Positions 45,368-57,263 are shown, counted from the first letter of the stretch. The stretch is 64,000 nucleotides of DNA from Rhizobium lusitanum (GCF_014189535.1 NZ_CP050308.1:3461001-3525000); one strand, 5' to 3'. Notes: generated by a model not told the origin, from the letters alone. A program made the numbers and translations.

Positions 45368-47356
45368 ATGTTTTCAAAGATACTGATCGCCAATCGCGGA
45401 GAAATCGCCTGCCGGATCATCCGGACGGCAAGGCGGATGGGTGTCCGCACGGTCGCCGTCTATTCCGACGCCGATGTCGGTGCTCTGCATGTCGCGCTTG
45501 CCGATGAATCTGTTCATATCGGCGGGGCAGCCGCGAGCGAGAGCTATCTTTCGAAGGAGCGGATCATCGCGGCCGCACAGCGATCCGGTGCCGAGGCCAT
45601 CCATCCCGGCTATGGCTTTCTCTCGGAAAACGCCAATTTCGCCGAGGCCGTTGAAGCGGCCGGACTGACCTTTATCGGCCCGTCGCCCGCCTCGATCCGG
45701 GCCATGGGTCTCAAGGATGCGGCCAAGGCGCTGATGGAGAAGGCCGGCGTACCCGTCGTCCCCGGCTATCATGGCGACAAGCAGGATGCGGCATTCCTCG
45801 CCAAGCGGGCAGCGGAGATCGGCTTTCCAGTGCTGATCAAGGCGCGCGCCGGTGGCGGCGGCAAGGGCATGCGCCGCGTCGACCGGCCGGAGGATTTTGC
45901 GGCGGCGTTGGAGGCGGCAAGACGCGAGGCGAAATCGGCCTTTGGCGATGATGCCGTGCTGATCGAGAAATACCTGCTCCAGCCCCGTCACATCGAGATC
46001 CAGGTTTTTGGCGACAGGCAAGGGAACGTCGTGCATCTCTTCGAGCGCGATTGCTCGTTGCAGCGGCGGCACCAGAAGGTGATCGAGGAAGCGCCGGCAC
46101 CGGGGATGACGGTGGAGATGCGCAGCGCCATGGGCGAGGCCGCGGTGCGGGCAGCGCGCGCCATCGATTATCGTGGTGCCGGCACCGTCGAATTCATCGT
46201 CGATGTCTCGCAGGGCCTGTTGCCGGACCGGTTCTTCTTCATGGAGATGAATACGCGCCTGCAGGTCGAGCACCCCGTCACCGAGGCGATTGCAGGCGTC
46301 GATCTGGTCGAGTGGCAATTGCGGGTCGCCAGCGGCGAGCCCCTGCCGAAGATGCAAGCCGAGCTTGCCATTGACGGATGGGCCTTCGAGGCACGGCTCT
46401 ATGCCGAGGACCCGTCGAAAGGCTTCCTGCCGGCGACCGGCACGCTGGCGCATCTGAGGTTTCCCGAGGGCGATGCCCGCATCGATGCCGGCGTGCGCCA
46501 GAGTGACAGCATCACGCCATACTACGATCCGCTGATCGCCAAGCTCATCGTTCACGCTCCGACCCGCGAGGCGGCGCTCGGCAAGCTGACGCGAGCGCTA
46601 CAGAATACGCAGATGGTGGGAACGGCGAGTAATCTCGATTTCCTGATCCGCTTGAGCGAGCAGCCGGATTTCGTCGCCGGTCGTCCTGATACGGGCTTGA
46701 TCGACCGCGAGGTGGAGGCGTTGACGTCGGTGCAGCCGCCGGATGACATCGCGCTAGCGATTGCCGCCGTTTTCGAAACGGGCGGCTTGACGCGATCCTT
46801 GAGCGACGACCCTTGGCAATCGCTTGGCGCCTGGCAGCTTTGGGGCGATGCAAGCCGGACTGTCCTGCTGCATCATGGCGGTGGCCAGACGAACTGCCGC
46901 GTGATTGCGAAAGGACGGGATCTCTTCTCGGTGCATGTCGGTGATCGCGCTGTCACTGTTCGTCTTGTCGCCCGCGGTGACGAAGCCTGCCGGGTCGAGA
47001 TCGACGGCCGGCAACGGAGCACTGCCGTCTTCCGGATGCCACACGGCATGGCGCTTTTCCTCGACGGCCGCACCCATCATTTCCATCGGCCTGATCCGCT
47101 GGACGGCGGGGCGGAAGAGGCGGCCGGCGGTGACCGGCTGATTGCGCCGATGCCCGGCCTCATCAAGATTGTCCGGGTGCGGGAAGGCGATGTGGTGGCG
47201 AAGGGGCAGGCGCTGATCGTCATGGAGGCCATGAAGATGGAGCTGACACTGGCCGCGATGCGCGATGGCGTGGTGGAAAGCCTGAATGTCGGCGAAGGCG
47301 ACCAGACCAGCGAAAGCGCCATCTTGCTGTCGCTCCACCCGGAGGATGCAGCATGA
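45368..47356 (+). CDS. mccA: 3-Methylcrotonyl-CoA carboxylase, biotin carboxylase/BCCP subunit
   Basis: 662 residues: ATP-grasp biotin carboxylase (FSKILIANRGEIACRI, KARAGGGGKGMRRV loop, EMNTRLQVEHPVTE) followed by a linker and a biotinyl domain with MEAMKMELT at 619-627; Lys623 is the biotin site. Start ATG 45368. The stop overlaps the next gene by four bases (ATGA). Confidence 0.96.
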   Translation: MFSKILIANRGEIACRIIRTARRMGVRTVAVYSDADVGALHVALADESVHIGGAAASESYLSKERIIAAAQRSGAEAIHPGYGFLSENANFAEAVEAAGLTFIGPSPASIRAMGLKDAAKALMEKAGVPVVPGYHGDKQDAAFLAKRAAEIGFPVLIKARAGGGGKGMRRVDRPEDFAAALEAARREAKSAFGDDAVLIEKYLLQPRHIEIQVFGDRQGNVVHLFERDCSLQRRHQKVIEEAPAPGMTVEMRSAMGEAAVRAARAIDYRGAGTVEFIVDVSQGLLPDRFFFMEMNTRLQVEHPVTEAIAGVDLVEWQLRVASGEPLPKMQAELAIDGWAFEARLYAEDPSKGFLPATGTLAHLRFPEGDARIDAGVRQSDSITPYYDPLIAKLIVHAPTREAALGKLTRALQNTQMVGTASNLDFLIRLSEQPDFVAGRPDTGLIDREVEALTSVQPPDDIALAIAAVFETGGLTRSLSDDPWQSLGAWQLWGDASRTVLLHHGGGQTNCRVIAKGRDLFSVHVGDRAVTVRLVARGDEACRVEIDGRQRSTAVFRMPHGMALFLDGRTHHFHRPDPLDGGAEEAAGGDRLIAPMPGLIKIVRVREGDVVAKGQALIVMEAMKMELTLAAMRDGVVESLNVGEGDQTSESAILLSLHPEDAA

Positions 47357-48204
47357 CCGATCGTGCTCCGAACCATGTCACCATCGTTGAAATGGCGCCA
47401 CGAGACGGCTTGCAGAATGAAGAGCGGCAGATCGAGACGCAGGACAAGATCAAGCTGGTGGACCTGCTCTCTGACTGCGGCTTCGAGCGCATCGAGGTTA
47501 CCAGTTTCGTGAGTCCGAAATGGGTGCCTCAGCTTGCCGATGCCGCCGAGGTCATGGCCGGGATCAAACGCAAGCCGGGTATCAAATATGCGGTGCTGAC
47601 GCCGAACAGGCGAGGGTTTGAGGCCGCGCTTGCTGCCGGCGCCGACGAGGTGGCGATCTTCGCTTCAGCCTCTGAGAGCTTCTCGATGCGCAATATCAAT
47701 TGCTCCATCGCCGAGAGTATCGAGCGTTTCCGGCCGGTGGCCGAGGCGTGCCGCAATCGCGGTATTCCCCTGCGCGGCTATGTCAGTTGCGTTGTCGAAT
47801 GCCCCTATGAGGGCACGATGCCGCCGACGAACGCCGCCATCGTTGCCGGATTGCTGGGAGGGCTCGGTTGCTACGAGATCAGCTTGGGGGACACGATCGG
47901 CAGAGGCATGCCGGAGGCGGTGAACCGGATGCTGGAAGCCGTGCTTGGCGAGCTTCCGGCCGGCATGCTGGCTGGCCATTTTCACGATACGTCGGGCCGG
48001 GCACTGGATAATATCGCCGTTGCCCTGGAACGCGGCCTCAGGGTGTTCGATGCAGCCGCCGGCGGTCTCGGTGGCTGCCCCTTCGCGCCCGGCGCCAAGG
48101 GCAATGTCGATACGGTGGCGGTCCACGGCTATCTGACCACACGGGGTTTCGAGACCGGCCTCGATGAAGAAAAAGCTCGTCAACGCCGCCGCCTTCGCCC
48201 GTAG
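47353..48204 (+). CDS. Hydroxymethylglutaryl-CoA lyase, C-terminus disturbed by one extra base
   Basis: 283 residues. Splits 3-hydroxy-3-methylglutaryl-CoA to acetoacetate and acetyl-CoA, the last leucine step. DRE-TIM fold: EMAPRDGLQNE at the start, then FVSPKWVPQLADA, HFHDTSGRALDN (metal) and GGCPFAPGAKGN (catalytic Cys). The last residues (EKARQRRRLRP) look out of frame. Removing one A from the run 48170-48174 gives EKLVNAAAFARSLRSAA and a stop at 48221-48223, which overlaps the next ATG by four bases as elsewhere in this operon. So a one-base insertion or a sequencing error is likely; the active-site parts are upstream and intact. Confidence 0.92.
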   Translation: MTDRAPNHVTIVEMAPRDGLQNEERQIETQDKIKLVDLLSDCGFERIEVTSFVSPKWVPQLADAAEVMAGIKRKPGIKYAVLTPNRRGFEAALAAGADEVAIFASASESFSMRNINCSIAESIERFRPVAEACRNRGIPLRGYVSCVVECPYEGTMPPTNAAIVAGLLGGLGCYEISLGDTIGRGMPEAVNRMLEAVLGELPAGMLAGHFHDTSGRALDNIAVALERGLRVFDAAAGGLGGCPFAPGAKGNVDTVAVHGYLTTRGFETGLDEEKARQRRRLRP

Positions 48205-48219
48205 CCTCAGGAGCGCCGC

Positions 48220-49002
48220 ATGACATCGCAAACAATCCGTATCGCCATCGACGAACGCGGTGTCGCGCAACTGACCCTGGCGCGCCCGGAAAAGCACAAC
48301 GCCTTGTCGGCCGAGATGATCGATGCACTCACCGAGGCCGCCAATGACCTCGGCGGCAGTGCAAGCGTGCGCGTTGTCGTCCTTACGGGCGAGGGAGCAA
48401 GCTTTTGCGCCGGCGGCGATCTCGGCTGGATGCGCGCCCAGTTTGACGCCACCCGCGCCGGTCGCATCGTCGAAGCCCGTCGATTGGCGATGCTGTTCAA
48501 GGCTCTGAACGAGATGCCGAAGCCGCTGGTCGCCCGTGCGCATGGCAATGTCTTCGGTGGCGGCATCGGTCTCCTTAGCATCTGCGACATGACGATTGCC
48601 GCCGCCACCGCCCGCTTCGGCCTGACGGAGGTCCGTCTCGGCATCATCCCCGCAACCATCAGCCCCTATGTTGTCGCCCGCATCGGCGAAGCGAATGCCC
48701 GCCCGCTCTTCCTCTCGGGCAAGATTATCGACGCCTGGCAGGCCCATGCCGCCGGGCTGCTGTCCCGTGTCGTGCCCGAGGATGCGCTGGACGATGCCGT
48801 CGAAGCCGAGATCCATCATTTTCTCGGCGCTTCGCCACAGGCAGCCGCTCGCGCCAAGGCACTGGCCCGCTCCCTCGGCATGCCGATCACCGACGAACTC
48901 ATCGATCGCGTCATTGAGCAATTGGTGGAGGCGTGGGAGAGCGAGGAGGCAAGGGAAGGGCTCGCTGCCTTCTTCGAGCGGCGGCAGCCGAAGTGGAGAT
49001 AG
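48220..49002 (+). CDS. Enoyl-CoA hydratase, probable methylglutaconyl-CoA hydratase
   Basis: 260 residues, crotonase family; hydrates 3-methylglutaconyl-CoA to HMG-CoA. CoA-binding oxyanion-hole stretch RAHGNVFGGGIGLLSICDM and the acidic EVRLGIIPATISPYV segment are present. The start ATG 48220 lies 15 bases after the disturbed HMG-CoA lyase stop. Last gene of the leucine operon. Confidence 0.9.
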   Translation: MTSQTIRIAIDERGVAQLTLARPEKHNALSAEMIDALTEAANDLGGSASVRVVVLTGEGASFCAGGDLGWMRAQFDATRAGRIVEARRLAMLFKALNEMPKPLVARAHGNVFGGGIGLLSICDMTIAAATARFGLTEVRLGIIPATISPYVVARIGEANARPLFLSGKIIDAWQAHAAGLLSRVVPEDALDDAVEAEIHHFLGASPQAAARAKALARSLGMPITDELIDRVIEQLVEAWESEEAREGLAAFFERRQPKWR

Positions 49003-49006
49003 GGGG

Positions 49007-50380
49007 CTAGGCCCGCCTGTTTTTCTCGATTGTCAGCTGCGGAAACTCTTCGCTTCCCTTCGCCGTCAAATCGCCCGACGCCGGTTTGTCCCAACGAAAG
49101 CCAATGATCGCGCCCTTTTCCACCTGCTGGAACAGATTGTCCGAGATCACCGCCGAACCCGCGCCATCGACCACGGAGACGGCGCAGCCGATTGGCGTTT
49201 GGCGGATGATGTTGCCGGTGGCGACGAGGTTGCGGAGATAGGGACCCCAGCCCAGTTTCAGACCCCAGAGCGGGGCGTTCTCGATGATGTTCGAGGCAAT
49301 CAGCGTATCGGCTTCGGCGGAGATACCGATGCCGAAACCGCTTTCCTGCGGATAGGGACCGGTCAGCGACAGGTTGCGGATGATATTGCCGGTGACGCTG
49401 GCAAGCCGGCCGCCCTTGTCGAAATTGGCGATCGCGATGCCATTCGCGGCACCATCGAGCAGATTGTTGCTGACGATCGCCCCTTCGAATTCGAACTCGC
49501 AGAAGATCGCCGTTTCGCCAGAGCGCAGGCATTGATTGCCTGTTATCTGCACGTTCGACGCTGAATTGGCCCTGACTGCGGTGAAGGCGCAATCGGCGAT
49601 GCGGTTGCCGGAAATGAGGACGCCGCCGGCGCGGAAGATGTTGATACCGTTGCCGTTTTGGCCGGTGCCGCCGTCATTGGCGCTGATGCGAGCGATGCGA
49701 TTGCCGGTGACGATGCTACCGTCCTCGCCCTTGTCCCAGCGGTGGATGAGGATGCCGCCATTGCCGCAATCCTCGACCGTATTGCCTGTTACCGTCAATC
49801 CGGCCGACTGGACGGAATAGAGGCCGGCATCGGCAGCGCCTGATATTCGGCTGCGCTCGATCCGCCCGCCGCAGCGTTCTAGTTGCAGTGCATGCTTCCG
49901 GCTGCCGGAGATCTCGCAATTGTCGATGAGCACCTCGCCGACGCCGGTAAATTGCAGCAGCCCGCCGGTATAGTCGGCAAGCCAGCGATTGCCGCCGTCG
50001 AGCACCAGGCCGGAGAGTTCGATGCGCTTGGCCTTGTCGGCGCTCATCAGGTGGCCGTCGCCGCTATAGATCAGCCGTGAAGCGCCGGGCACGCCGGTGA
50101 TGCGCGTATTGTCCGGCAAGGTCAGGTTCGAGACATTGTAGTTTCCAGGCGGCAGGAAGAGAGGAGTGTTGTCCCGCGTGGCGCTGTCGATCATTGCCTG
50201 CAGCTTGCCGCTCCTGACATCGCTGGTGCCCGGCGTCGTCTTGTAGGCGATGGCGTCGATCGGCCCGCGCATTTCGGCGCCGGCGATCTTGGCGAGCGGC
50301 GCTGCAAAGACGCGTGGCGCAAGCAAGCCGGCCGTGGCCGAGGCGGCGATGTAGGCGATGAACGCGCGGCGCTGCTGCAT
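49007..50380 (-). CDS. TIGR03808-type exported parallel beta-helix protein
   Basis: 457 residues. N-terminal signal (MQQRRAFIAYIAASATAGLLAPRVFA) with RR near the start, probably twin-arginine export. The rest is built from right-handed beta-helix turns: repeats of GNRIxx and SGNxIxD (GLTVTGNTVEDCG, GVLISGNRIADC, VQITGNQCLRSG, AIVSNNLLDGA). It opens with the 'GPIDAIAYKTTPGT' type of region seen in polysaccharide-acting helix proteins. No catalytic residues could be picked, so activity is unknown. Convergent with the leucine operon (4-base gap). Confidence 0.85.
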   Translation of the reverse strand: MQQRRAFIAYIAASATAGLLAPRVFAAPLAKIAGAEMRGPIDAIAYKTTPGTSDVRSGKLQAMIDSATRDNTPLFLPPGNYNVSNLTLPDNTRITGVPGASRLIYSGDGHLMSADKAKRIELSGLVLDGGNRWLADYTGGLLQFTGVGEVLIDNCEISGSRKHALQLERCGGRIERSRISGAADAGLYSVQSAGLTVTGNTVEDCGNGGILIHRWDKGEDGSIVTGNRIARISANDGGTGQNGNGINIFRAGGVLISGNRIADCAFTAVRANSASNVQITGNQCLRSGETAIFCEFEFEGAIVSNNLLDGAANGIAIANFDKGGRLASVTGNIIRNLSLTGPYPQESGFGIGISAEADTLIASNIIENAPLWGLKLGWGPYLRNLVATGNIIRQTPIGCAVSVVDGAGSAVISDNLFQQVEKGAIIGFRWDKPASGDLTAKGSEEFPQLTIEKNRRA

Positions 50381-50559
50381 CTTGAACTCCTGAACACATC
50401 TTCCCGAAGCAGAAAGCGTGCCACGCGCATCTGTGCCGATTTGATACGGAAATGCGCCGATAAGCCTTCTGCCTTATTCCTTCGTTTACCTCCGCGCCGA
50501 CGCGGAAATAATCACGCGCCGCTCTGTGGACGACTCGCGAAGCGTGTTAGCCCTTCGCC

Positions 50560-51330
50560 ATGCGGATCGCGGCCTTTCAACGTCTGGCATTGTTCGACGC
50601 CGTCGATGCGGTGGGCGACGTGCTTGCGCGCGATTTGGCATGGGCGGATAGCCAAGGCATCGATCTCGCTCTTTTCCCCGAATGCTATATTCAGGGGCAC
50701 AGCTACAATGAGGCAATTGCCCGCCGCCGCGCACTCTCTCTCGATGACCCCGCCCTGATTGCCTTGGTCGACCGCTGCGCATCGGTAAGGACGACGGCGA
50801 TCATCGGGCTTTTCGAGCGGCGAGGGGAGGCGATCTACAATAGCGCGATGGTCGTGAAAGCCGGCCGGATAGTTGGGGTCTATGCCAAGGCGCATCCGCT
50901 GGAAAGCGGCTGTACGCCAGGAACGGATTTCCCGATCTGGCCGTTGGACGACTGGCGCTTCGGCATCAATATCTGTGCCGATCTCAGATACCCCTACACG
51001 GCATCCCGGCTTGCCAGACAGGGCGCGGGCCTCATCTGCAATCCCATCAATCTGATGCTGCGGCCGCATAAGGCGGAGATGTGGCATAAGCCGGCCATCG
51101 CCGGCCTGCAGATATGCGCCAGGCATACGGGATGCTGGGTCATGGCATCGGACGTCGTCGGCAGCAACGAGGATGGCTGGCTGAGTTACGGCAGCAGCGC
51201 GATCGTCGATCCGAACGGCGTCGTCGTCGCCAAGGCGAAGCCCTATAGCGAGGATGTCCTGGTCTTCGACCTGCCCGATCAGCCGCCTGAGCGTGGATTC
51301 GGTCGAAAAGCATCGCTTATCGCTACATAA
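50560..51330 (+). CDS. Carbon-nitrogen hydrolase (nitrilase family)
   Basis: 256 residues. The Glu-Lys-Cys triad is clear: Glu41 (FPECY), Lys110 (YAKAH) and Cys139 (NICADLRYP). The family splits amides and nitriles; the substrate is not apparent. The neighbour, an MBL exonuclease, follows by 27 bases. The start ATG 50560 begins 'MRIAAFQ', as in the family. Confidence 0.9.
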   Translation: MRIAAFQRLALFDAVDAVGDVLARDLAWADSQGIDLALFPECYIQGHSYNEAIARRRALSLDDPALIALVDRCASVRTTAIIGLFERRGEAIYNSAMVVKAGRIVGVYAKAHPLESGCTPGTDFPIWPLDDWRFGINICADLRYPYTASRLARQGAGLICNPINLMLRPHKAEMWHKPAIAGLQICARHTGCWVMASDVVGSNEDGWLSYGSSAIVDPNGVVVAKAKPYSEDVLVFDLPDQPPERGFGRKASLIAT

Positions 51331-51357
51331 TTGCGTAAATTACACTATCTTTTCTCT

Positions 51358-52368
51358 ATGAGACCGGAGCAACTGCTTTATCCCGCCCCCGAAGGGCTGT
51401 TCTGTCCGATCGGCGGCTTCCATGTCGATCCGGTGCGGCCCGTCGAGCGGGCGTTGATCACGCATGGGCATTCCGATCATGCCCGCGCCGGCCATGCCCA
51501 TGTGCTCGCCACCCGCCAGACCCTGGACATCATGCGGATACGCTACGGCAGCGGTTTCGCCGGATCCGAGCAGGCGGTCGGGTTCGACGAGGAAGTGATC
51601 ATCAACGATGTGAAGGTGCGGTTCCATCCGGCAGGCCACGTGCTCGGTTCCGCGCAGATCGCGGTGGAGAAGGATGGGCTGCGCATCGTCGTCTCCGGCG
51701 ACTACAAGCGGCGACCTGACCCGACTTGCGCGGCTTACGTGCCGGTCCCATGCGACGTCTTCATTACCGAGGCGACGTTTGGGCTGCCGGTCTTCCATCA
51801 TCCCGACCCCATGGCGGAGACGGAAAAGCTGCTGGCGTCACTCCGGCAATTCCCGGAGCGCACCCATCTGGTCGGCGCCTATGCACTCGGCAAGGCACAG
51901 CGCGTCATCCGACTGTTGCGCGATGCCGGTTACGACAAGCCGATCTATATTCACGGCGCATTGGAGACCCTGTGCGGCTATTACGCCGGACAGGGCATTG
52001 CGCTCGGCGAGTTGTTGCCGGCGACCGTGGAAAGCCGGGACCAGTCGATCTTCAAGGGTGCCATCGTCGTTGGCCCGCCCTCCGCTTTCCAGGATCGCTG
52101 GGCGCGGCGGTTTCATGATCCCCTGCCGGCCTTTGCCTCGGGCTGGATGATGGTGCGCCAGCGCGCAAAGCAGCTCGGCGTCGAGCTGCCGCTGGTTATC
52201 TCCGATCATTGCGATTGGCCGGAGTTGACCGAGACGATCTCGGAGCTGATGCCGGGGGAGGTCTGGGTCACGCATGGGCGCGAGGAGGCCCTTGTGCGCT
52301 GGTGCGAATTACAGGGCATCACGGCCAAGCCGCTGCATCTGATCGGCTATGAAGATGAGGGCGACTGA
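51358..52368 (+). CDS. Ligase-associated DNA exonuclease (metallo-beta-lactamase fold)
   Basis: 336 residues, an MBL/beta-CASP nuclease of the TIGR04122 type. Metal ligands in THGHSDHARAGH and the DCD/HVLGSAQI region are present; VVSGDYKRRPDPT follows. The start ATG 51358 precedes PEQLLYPAPEGLFCP. Its TGA and the ligase ATG share one base (TGATG), so exonuclease and ligase act together in DNA repair. Confidence 0.92.
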   Translation: MRPEQLLYPAPEGLFCPIGGFHVDPVRPVERALITHGHSDHARAGHAHVLATRQTLDIMRIRYGSGFAGSEQAVGFDEEVIINDVKVRFHPAGHVLGSAQIAVEKDGLRIVVSGDYKRRPDPTCAAYVPVPCDVFITEATFGLPVFHHPDPMAETEKLLASLRQFPERTHLVGAYALGKAQRVIRLLRDAGYDKPIYIHGALETLCGYYAGQGIALGELLPATVESRDQSIFKGAIVVGPPSAFQDRWARRFHDPLPAFASGWMMVRQRAKQLGVELPLVISDHCDWPELTETISELMPGEVWVTHGREEALVRWCELQGITAKPLHLIGYEDEGD

Positions 52369-54005
52369 TGAAAGCTTTCGCTGATCTTCTCGACCGCCTG
52401 GTGCTGACGCCGAGCCGCAATGGCAAGCTGAAGCTGTTGACCGACTATTTCCGCGATACGCCGGACCCTGATCGCGGCTACGGACTTGCGGCAATTGCCG
52501 GCACGCTGGAAGTGCGCAACGTCAAGCCGGCGATGCTGCGTGAACTGGTGCTGGAGCGCATGGACGACGTGCTGTTCCGCTATTCCTACGATTATGTCGG
52601 CGATCTCGCCGAGACCATCTCGCTGGTCTGGGACAAGGAAAGCGATATCGTCCGCCCGCCCGGTGAGCAGCCCAGGCTCGGCGAGGTCGTGCGCCGCATG
52701 AATGCGCTGGGGCGTACCGAGGTACGCGGCTTCGTTCGCGATCTGCTGGACCAGCTGGACACATCGGGCCGCTTCGCCTTCATGAAGCTCGCGACCGGCG
52801 CATTGCGGATCGGCGTGTCGGCGCGGCTTGCCAAGCAGGCGCTGGCGGAGCTGAGCGGTAAGGACGTGACCGAGATCGAAACGCTGTGGCACGGGTTGCA
52901 GCCGCCCTATGAAAGCCTGTTCCAATGGCTGGAAGGCAGGGGAGACCGGCCGGTGCTGGCGACGCCGGCGATCTTTCATTCCGTCATGCTCGCCAATCCA
53001 GTCGAGCCGAGCGATCTCGCGGGGCTTGACCCGAAGGATTTTGCTGCCGAATGGAAATGGGACGGCATTCGCGTCCAGCTGTCGCGGGCGGGCGCGACGA
53101 GCAAACTTTATTCCCGCTCTGGCGACGACATCTCCGGCGCTTTCCCCGATATCGTCGATGCGATCAGCTTCGATGGCGTCGTCGACGGTGAGCTGCTGAT
53201 CGGCGGCACCGTGCGCTCGAACAGTCCGACGCGCACATTCTCCGACCTGCAGCAGCGGCTGAACCGCAAGACGGTGACAGCGAAGATGCTGGAGGAGTAT
53301 CCGGCCTTCATCCGCGCTTATGACTTGCTGTTCGACGGCGAAGAAGATGTGCGCGCTCGTGGTTTTCTCGACCGGCGCGAACGGCTGACGGAGATCGTTG
53401 AAGCGGCGCCCCACGATCGTTTCGATCTGTCGCCGCTGGTCGATTTTACGTCCTGGGAAGAGCTCGATCAGCTGCGTTCGTCTCCGCCCGATCCCGTCAT
53501 CGAAGGCGTCATGATCAAGCGCCGCGACAGTGCCTATCTCGCTGGTCGCGCCAAGGGGCCGTGGTTCAAGTGGAAGCGCAATCCTTACAATGTCGATGCG
53601 GTGCTGATGTATGCCCAGCGCGGCCATGGCAAGCGCTCCAGCTATTATTCCGACTTCACCTTCGGCGTCTGGTCGATGACCCCGGAGGGTGAACAGCTCG
53701 TGCCGGTCGGCAAGGCCTATTTCGGTTTCACCGATGCCGAACTCGAAGTGCTCGACAAGTTCGTGCGCAACAATACGGTCGATCGTTTCGGTCCTGTGCG
53801 GGCGGTGCGGGCCGATCGCGATTTCGGCTTTGTCCTCGAAGTCGCCTTTGAAGGGATCAACCGTTCGACGCGGCATAAATCCGGCGTTGCCATGCGTTTT
53901 CCACGCATTTCCCGCCTTCGGCCAGAGAAGCCGCCCTATGAAGCCGACCGGCTGGAAACTTTGGTGGCGCTAATTGACGCCAAGGCTCCCGCGGTTGATG
54001 AATAG
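52368..54005 (+). CDS. ATP-dependent DNA ligase of the cisplatin-damage-response type
   Basis: 545 residues. N-terminal helical domain, adenylation domain with KWDG (Lys230 in EWKWDGIRVQ), MIKRRDSAYLAGRAKGPWFKWKR, then the OB-fold domain. Matches the TIGR04120 group. It is co-translated with the exonuclease. In many alphaproteobacteria a helicase and a metallophosphoesterase belong to the same group; they are not here. Confidence 0.93.
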   Translation: MKAFADLLDRLVLTPSRNGKLKLLTDYFRDTPDPDRGYGLAAIAGTLEVRNVKPAMLRELVLERMDDVLFRYSYDYVGDLAETISLVWDKESDIVRPPGEQPRLGEVVRRMNALGRTEVRGFVRDLLDQLDTSGRFAFMKLATGALRIGVSARLAKQALAELSGKDVTEIETLWHGLQPPYESLFQWLEGRGDRPVLATPAIFHSVMLANPVEPSDLAGLDPKDFAAEWKWDGIRVQLSRAGATSKLYSRSGDDISGAFPDIVDAISFDGVVDGELLIGGTVRSNSPTRTFSDLQQRLNRKTVTAKMLEEYPAFIRAYDLLFDGEEDVRARGFLDRRERLTEIVEAAPHDRFDLSPLVDFTSWEELDQLRSSPPDPVIEGVMIKRRDSAYLAGRAKGPWFKWKRNPYNVDAVLMYAQRGHGKRSSYYSDFTFGVWSMTPEGEQLVPVGKAYFGFTDAELEVLDKFVRNNTVDRFGPVRAVRADRDFGFVLEVAFEGINRSTRHKSGVAMRFPRISRLRPEKPPYEADRLETLVALIDAKAPAVDE

Positions 54006-54094
54006 GCTAGGTTGATTCCTCACTACAAAGTGAATTGGCCTCGCCTTTCAACCGGTGCAGATATCGCTTCGCCGGGCATATTTGGACAGAGCAT

Positions 54095-55093
54095 ATGACA
54101 TCGTCTGAAGAAAAAGTATTTCGCCCCAACCGTCGCATCGTTCTTGCCGGTCTCGCCGCAACTCTCCTGGCCCCCAATATCGCTAGAGCAACCGACACGA
54201 AGGTCCTTGAGGCCAAGGCGGCGGATGCCAAGGTTGCAGATCCCAAGGCTCCGGTCGCCGAAACGGCCGACGCCCCGGCCGATCCGCCCTTGCTGGCGGG
54301 CGACTATGCCAAGGAACGCCGCAAATTCCGCACCGATCTTTTAAGCAAGGGGCCGGCGCCCGACAAATACGAGCCGCTGGTCGCCCCTTCCGGCGCCGAT
54401 CAGATCTTTTATCGCAGCGGGCTCGGCGGCGAACTTGAGCTGGTTGCCTGGGTGTCGCGCTACGAGCGCACGCCGAAGCCACGACCGGCGGTGCTGTTCC
54501 TGCATGGCGGCAACGCCATCGGCCAGGGCCACTGGTTGTCGATGAAAGGCTATATCGACGCCGGTTATGTCGTCATGATCCCGTCGATGCGCGGCGAAAA
54601 TGGCCAGAAGGGAAATTTCTCCGGTTTCTACGATGAGGTGGCGGATGTGTTGGCCGCCTCCGATCGCCTGCGCCATCTGCCCGGCGTCGATCCGCATCGC
54701 CTGTTTCTTGCCGGTCACAGCGTTGGCGGCACGCTGGCGATGCTCACCGCGATGTCGACCAAGCGCTTCAGGGCGGTCACGCCGATTTCCGGCAATCCGG
54801 ATGCCTTCGCGTTCTTCCACCGCTATCCCGAGGATATCCGCTTCAACGCCAAAAATCCGCGCGAATTCCAGATGCGCTCGCCGCTCTGCTATGCGCATAG
54901 CTTCAAGTGTCCGGTGAAGGTGATGCACGGCACCGAAGAGGTCCATTTCGACACCCGCGTCGGCCTGCTTGCCAAGCGCGCGATTGCCGGCGGCGTGAAG
55001 ATCGAGGTTGCGACCGTTCAGGGCAATCACACCTCGGCCTTGCCGGCGGAAATCGAACAGAGCATCCAGTTCTTCAAGAGCGTGGCGGCGTAA
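54095..55093 (+). CDS. Exported alpha/beta hydrolase
   Basis: 332 residues. N-terminal twin-arginine-like signal (NRRIVLAGLAATLLAPNIARA), then an Ala/Lys-rich linker (KAADAKVADPKAPVAETAD) and an alpha/beta hydrolase domain with GHSVGG as the nucleophile elbow and a C-terminal His in GNHTSALP. The domain resembles dienelactone-hydrolase/prolyl-oligopeptidase-type esterases. Start ATG 54095. It ends 4 bases from the convergent mutase gene. Confidence 0.82.
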   Translation: MTSSEEKVFRPNRRIVLAGLAATLLAPNIARATDTKVLEAKAADAKVADPKAPVAETADAPADPPLLAGDYAKERRKFRTDLLSKGPAPDKYEPLVAPSGADQIFYRSGLGGELELVAWVSRYERTPKPRPAVLFLHGGNAIGQGHWLSMKGYIDAGYVVMIPSMRGENGQKGNFSGFYDEVADVLAASDRLRHLPGVDPHRLFLAGHSVGGTLAMLTAMSTKRFRAVTPISGNPDAFAFFHRYPEDIRFNAKNPREFQMRSPLCYAHSFKCPVKVMHGTEEVHFDTRVGLLAKRAIAGGVKIEVATVQGNHTSALPAEIEQSIQFFKSVAA

Positions 55094-55097
55094 GCCG

Positions 55098-57230
<2,133 letters not shown>

Positions 57231-57263
57231 GGGGCCGAGGTCTCCGCGTATGCCGGGCCTGCG

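Noticed and set aside
52347..53876. 509-residue minus-strand frame inside the DNA ligase gene
   Set aside because: Shadow; no domain is recognisable.
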